Shown here: in pieces, positions 60,030 through 64,000 of the stretch
Position numbering within the stretch: position 1 is the stretch's first letter
Layout: each line of letters begins with the position of its first letter
NCBI GenBank assembly: GCA_018894105.1
Contig: CM032117.1
Span: 31,848,501-31,912,500, forward strand
Source: Jacaranda mimosifolia
Taxonomy: Eukaryota > Streptophyta > Magnoliopsida > Lamiales > Bignoniaceae
DNA: 64,000 nucleotides
Direction of reading: 5' to 3'
The notes under the pieces: model-generated
Databases searched by the model: none
Seen by the model: only the letters and a program-made list of their open reading frames with translations
What the model was told of the DNA's origin: nothing
Program-made: the position numbers and the translations under genes

Positions 60030-62192
60030 TGAAAGCAAGAGTGGGCTAAGGATTCATAATATAAAACCATAAAAGACTAAACATAACATAGATACTCTAT
60101 TCCAAGGATCCAATCACGAATTCAATGAGGATTTAGATCTAGAAAATTTACTTTGAATGCTAAATCCAAAGGTAGGAGGAGAAAGACTCCAATGAACTCT
60201 TCAAATGAGCAATCGTGCACAATAGAACGTTGACCACTTTCCACAACTCCAAAATTGTTCAAAATTTATGGAGAGCACCTCAACACACCAAGGAAGATTT
60301 TGTAAAAATTTCTTGCAAATCAAAACTTCCAAAGTCCTTCAAATCTGCCATGAAATTTACTGGACAACAACGGTTCACCAAGGAGCACCAAGTCCCCCAA
60401 GGGTTGGACATCTAATATAATAATCCACACACCCAAAGAAAACTCTAATCAGCCTCAGATATGCTAGACAATAAGAGGATCAATGTGAGGGAGTGGCATT
60501 TTGAGAGGAATTGGAGAAGGAAAGAGTTTGGAGAGTGTGAAGCTTCAACACATGAAAAATCACACTTTTGGAGGGAAAGAGGGAATCTAGAGTGAATTCG
60601 TCATCACATGGCTGGCCGTCTAGTATTTATAGAGAGGATTTGGCAAATTGCCAACTTGCATGTGAATTTGAATTTCTCATGCATTTGCATTTAATTAACA
60701 TCTAATTTCATCTTATGAAATGTAATGCAAATTAACTCTAAATTAATTTCAAATAAACTCTTCATTTGGATTCCCTTCCAAAATTCAAATACTCATTTTA
60801 ATTAAATTAACTCTTTAATTTAATTAATTAAATTGACTTAACTCCTTAAGTCAACTAACTTAACTCTTTAAGTTAATTGGTGTTAACTTAACTTCTTAAC
60901 ATGACTAATTAATTGTCACATAAAACCAATTAAATTTACTCCTTAATTTAATTGATCTAATTTAAATACTTAAATATTTTGATTAATTTAACAATTAAAA
61001 TTAATCAAACCAAGATGACCAAAAATCAGTCAATCGAATGCTTCTTCAAAACCACATAGGAGAATTTTCTAACTCCTTAGAAAATTCCTCCCATCAAGTA
61101 AAACTTCCTTTAGCTTGTTGTGTGTGACCCATTAGGTTCATCCATTCATTGGACATGGACTCACAACTCATAGTGATATTTTGAATATTGAAATATTCAC
61201 ATTAGTTTAAACTCCTTTAAAATAATAACTCTTTCATAATTAATCTCATTTAATCAAAGAGTACCAAATCTCCATAGTCGATGTCTAGCAACAAGCTCAG
61301 GGAGCCCAACTAATTGGATGAAATGAACATATCTTGATGAACTATTCCAGCTCTACACTTACCATGCAAATACGGTCCTTCCATCTCCTATCTCCCTAAA
61401 GAGGCCTAGAGCAAGATATTTGTTGGTTCCCCAATAGCCTCAATAACTATGTTTTAGTTCCAATGTTCGATTCCCCTTTATGACCTCATCTTTAAAAAAC
61501 TCCTTTTCCAAATTTTCATACTATCTTGTGCAAGGTCGATCATTATATAATACATAAGAGACGCACTTGCCCTTCACAACAATGAGGAGATGGATCCTAT
61601 TTTGGATATCACAAACCTCCATGTCTAAGTAGCTCATACCCAATTTAACCCAGATGACCTGCTACTAGTTGGTGAAGAGTCAAAGTTTGAAGACCTAAAT
61701 ACAAGGTTACCATGGATTCTCAGGTCAAAGGACTAATTATATGCATTAGTGTAAGCTGGAAAACTTGCCACTCTGGCTATCTAGTGGATTCTCTGGGCGG
61801 GTTTTCAGTGAGCTTGTTTTCTAACAAGCAAATACTAATATCACCCATGTCTAACATAAATTGCTCATGAAAGGGAACAATATCCAACTCCTTGGATTTA
61901 TGCCTCATTAGTGCAAGCCTATTTAAATCTTATATGCCCTGTCTATTAAGATTCTATAACTTGAAATATTTAAAATCACGATCGTAGAGATTTATTTCAT
62001 GATTGCCACTTAGTGTGCAACCAAGTCCCATAGTCATAGTGTGATTTTAGGGGCTTCAATCAAATGCCAGTGAAGTACAATAAGCATAAAATGAATATGA
62101 CCATTTTTAAAAAAAATCATTCAATCAAGATTATATCACAAGTAAAATAGTTTACATGCCAATCTAATTGGTTGCGGGCCACTATTCCAACA
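60030..62192 (-). repeat. Solo LTR nested in the 5' LTR of D (second)
   Basis: On the minus strand it starts TGTTGGAATAGTGGCC (62192) and ends TGCTTTCA (60030), 2163 bp. The flanks share CCTTT (60026-60030, overlapping the LTR's last base, and 62193-62197), so the border is ambiguous by one base. The surrounding sequence rejoins to match CCCTTTAGGTTCACC of the 3' LTR (50041 on). A TATA-like TATAAATA lies on the minus strand near 60624-60631. Confidence 0.87.
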
Positions 62193-63267
62193 CCTTTAAG
62201 TTCACCAATTAATTAGATATGGGTTCACAACTCTTTATGATTTAATGAATATCAAATATTCCGATTAATCTAAACTCTTTTAAACTAGTCAGTCTTTCAA
62301 TTATTCTCTATTAATTGAAGAGTACCCAATCTCCATAGTCTATATCTAACATAAGCCTCTGAAGACCAACCAATCGGATGAATTAATTTTTAGGTGAACT
62401 ATTACTGCTTACGATTTCTATGCAAATACGGTCATTCTATTTCCTATCTCCTGAAAGAGGTCTAGGGTAAGATATTTGTAGGTTTCCTAATAGCCTCGAT
62501 AACTATGTATCTATTCTAGATGTTTGATTCCTAATTATAACCTCAACTTTGGAAAAATCCTTTTTCAATTGTCGTATCACCTTGCACAAGGACTTCTTGA
62601 AATTGATCATTATAAAATACATAAGAGATCAACTTGTTTTTCACAGACAAGCAAAATAGATCCCATGTTGAAACTTACCAACCTCTATACTTAGGTAGCT
62701 TGTGCACAACTTAAGCTCGGGGCGACCTACTATGTGGTTAGAGTAAAATCAAATCACAAAAACCTAAATACATGGTTACTGTGGAACCTCAAGTCAAATG
62801 AATAAGTATATGCACCATCGTAAGCTAGAGAATTTTCCACTACCAACTTGCCACTCTGGCTACCTCGTGGATTCTTTAAGTGAGTCTTCAGTAAACATGC
62901 TCTAGCATCCACTACCATGCATCTAGGTCTAACATGGATTGCCTATAAAATAGGCAATATCAAACTCTTTGAAGTATGCATCGTTAGTGCAAGTCTATTT
63001 GAATCTTAGATGCCATGTCTCTTAAGATTTTATGACTTGAAATATTTAAAATCATGACAATAGAGACTTATTTCATGATCACCATCATATGCATGACTAA
63101 GTCTAAAAGCTTTATATGATTTAAGGGCTTCAACCAAAATGCATGTGAAGAAAATCATAAATGCATAAGATGAATATGGTCATGTTATTGAATATCATTA
63201 AATCAAAACTGTTACATGTACTATTTTTACATGCTAATCTAATTGGCTTGCAGGTACTAATCCAACA
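62193..63267 (-). repeat. 5' LTR of element D, piece 4 (LTR 5' end)
   Basis: Continues the LTR to its outer end, TGTTGGATTAGTACC on the minus strand at 63267, followed by the target duplication TTCTC. Matches 50045-51088 of the 3' LTR. Confidence 0.84.
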
Positions 63268-64000
63268 TTCTCGAGCATGAAAAGGACAAGTAGACAACAG
63301 GCAAGTAATGGATTCATGAGCACACTTCCCTACAAGACAAATAGGTAACACCTCAACAATAAACACCTCAACTCTAGAGGAGCACTTGCCTCACTTGGCA
63401 GCCGATTTGGGGGCCTTTGTTGACACCCACTCGATGGTCCCTCCCTACAATGTTGCTCCTTAATACAACTCTCATGTGTTCTTCCCTCCGCTCTCACAGC
63501 GCGGATCCTAGTAAAGTGAACTTTTTTTCCTGCCAAGAAATGGGAGAAAAATAAAGTCAAAATGCAAGTAATGCATATGAACATGTAAAAAATACATACA
63601 CAAGTGCAAGCAGGAGCCACAAATCAAAAAACAAAACATGCTAAGTACCGACAGAAAACATATAAATAATGTTAAAAAGAGAATCAAACAACCTTGATTT
63701 GGCAAAACTTGTGCAAAGCTTGCAATAAACTTGAAAGGATGAATTAAAGTAGGTGAACTATTTGACTCTCAAAGGATGTCTCAACTCTCGTCTCGAATAA
63801 AGAAGAACCTATCCTTCCAAGGACCTCTCAACAAAGGTAACCTATATAAAAATTTGCTGCTTGATTTAGGGAAGGAATTGAAGAATGGTCCATTCAGCAG
63901 TTACACATCTCAAATAGAGTGCAATAGCTATCTAGAGATATTGGTAAGCCCAACTCATTCAGATGCTTTCGAAACACCACAAAAGACGTGAAAGCGTTAG
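63268..64000 (-). pseudogene. Gag-like plant transposon protein, upstream part, decayed
   Basis: This piece precedes the 48310-49148 fragment once copia D is removed. On the minus strand near 63835-63785 one frame reads LRGPWKDRFFFIRDES then a stop. A W-K-x-R-FFF block of this kind recurs in gag-like ORFs of plant LTR elements. At the junction, STCPFHARE (about 63300-63270) runs into GKEFFHLWLWQ across the insertion site. An intron-like gap or unrelated sequence lies between (63520-63770). It continues beyond the window edge. The family is not securely known. Confidence 0.42.

Larger units (their letters stand above)
49149..63267 (-). mobile_element. Ty1/copia retrotransposon D, minus strand, defective and nested
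   Basis: Flanks TTCTT (49144-49148) and TTCTC (63268-63272) form a 5-bp target duplication with one mismatch. In its own direction: 5' LTR (63267 to 56859, enlarged by three insertions), perfect PBS (56856-56845), leader, gag-pol (54858 to about 51103), polypurine tract, 3' LTR (51088 to 49149). It is the same family as A-C. Removing the insertions leaves a 5' LTR of about 1.6 kb, which lacks some 400 bp present in the 1.94-kb 3' LTR. Confidence 0.9.

Overview
The window looks like nuclear DNA of a flowering plant, most likely a eudicot. It is AT-rich, has short GT-AG introns and plant-type retrotransposons primed by initiator tRNA-Met, and carries LINE, CACTA, MULE-like and hAT-like elements. 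The species cannot be named from sequence alone. Only one host gene appears intact: a 16-exon Pelota (Dom34) homologue on the + strand at 34204-42364. It encodes a 378-residue ribosome-rescue factor and every exon joins in frame. Nearly everything else is nested, decayed transposable elements.

Left block (1-28583, + strand layers). The outermost visible layer is a CACTA (En/Spm-type) transposon with a decayed transposase gene, ending at a CACTG terminus at 28583. Inside or beside it lie: Ty1/copia element B (2932-13516), whose 5' LTR is broken by the 3' end of copia element A (1-2931) and whose leader holds a minus-strand solo LTR (3876-6100, 5-bp target duplication GTCTA); copia element C (13821-22459, target duplication ATACT), itself hit by a Ty3/gypsy-like solo LTR (about 17308-18481); a 1.7-kb MULE-like element with 9-bp duplications (24215-25906); and another minus-strand solo LTR (26183-28401).

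Middle (28584-43867). An unassigned stretch is followed by a 5'-truncated LINE (30184-32711, 15-bp target duplication), an AT-rich spacer, a hAT-like MITE (33251-33960) ending about 240 bp upstream of the Pelota start codon, the Pelota gene and its 3' flank.

Right block (43868-64000). A truncated copia element of a different family (E, 43868 to about 47072) is followed by a minus-strand gag-like pseudogene. That pseudogene is split in two (48310-49148 and 63268-64000) by minus-strand copia element D (49149-63267). The 5' LTR of D received a hAT-like MITE and two further minus-strand solo LTRs.

Elements A to D and the four minus-strand solo LTRs belong to one long-LTR copia family: LTRs of about 2.0-2.3 kb beginning TGTTGGAATAGTGC or a variant, with a PBS matching TGGTATCAGAGC where visible. 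B, C and D share a leader of more than 1 kb carrying four spaced copies of a CTCATGAGTCGTGG-like motif. C and D have YVND, and B YINY, in place of the reverse-transcriptase YVDD box. No copy has an open polyprotein, so all mobile elements here are judged defective. Boundaries come from reading repeats, target duplications and homologous junctions by eye; pairwise alignment would refine them by a few bases.
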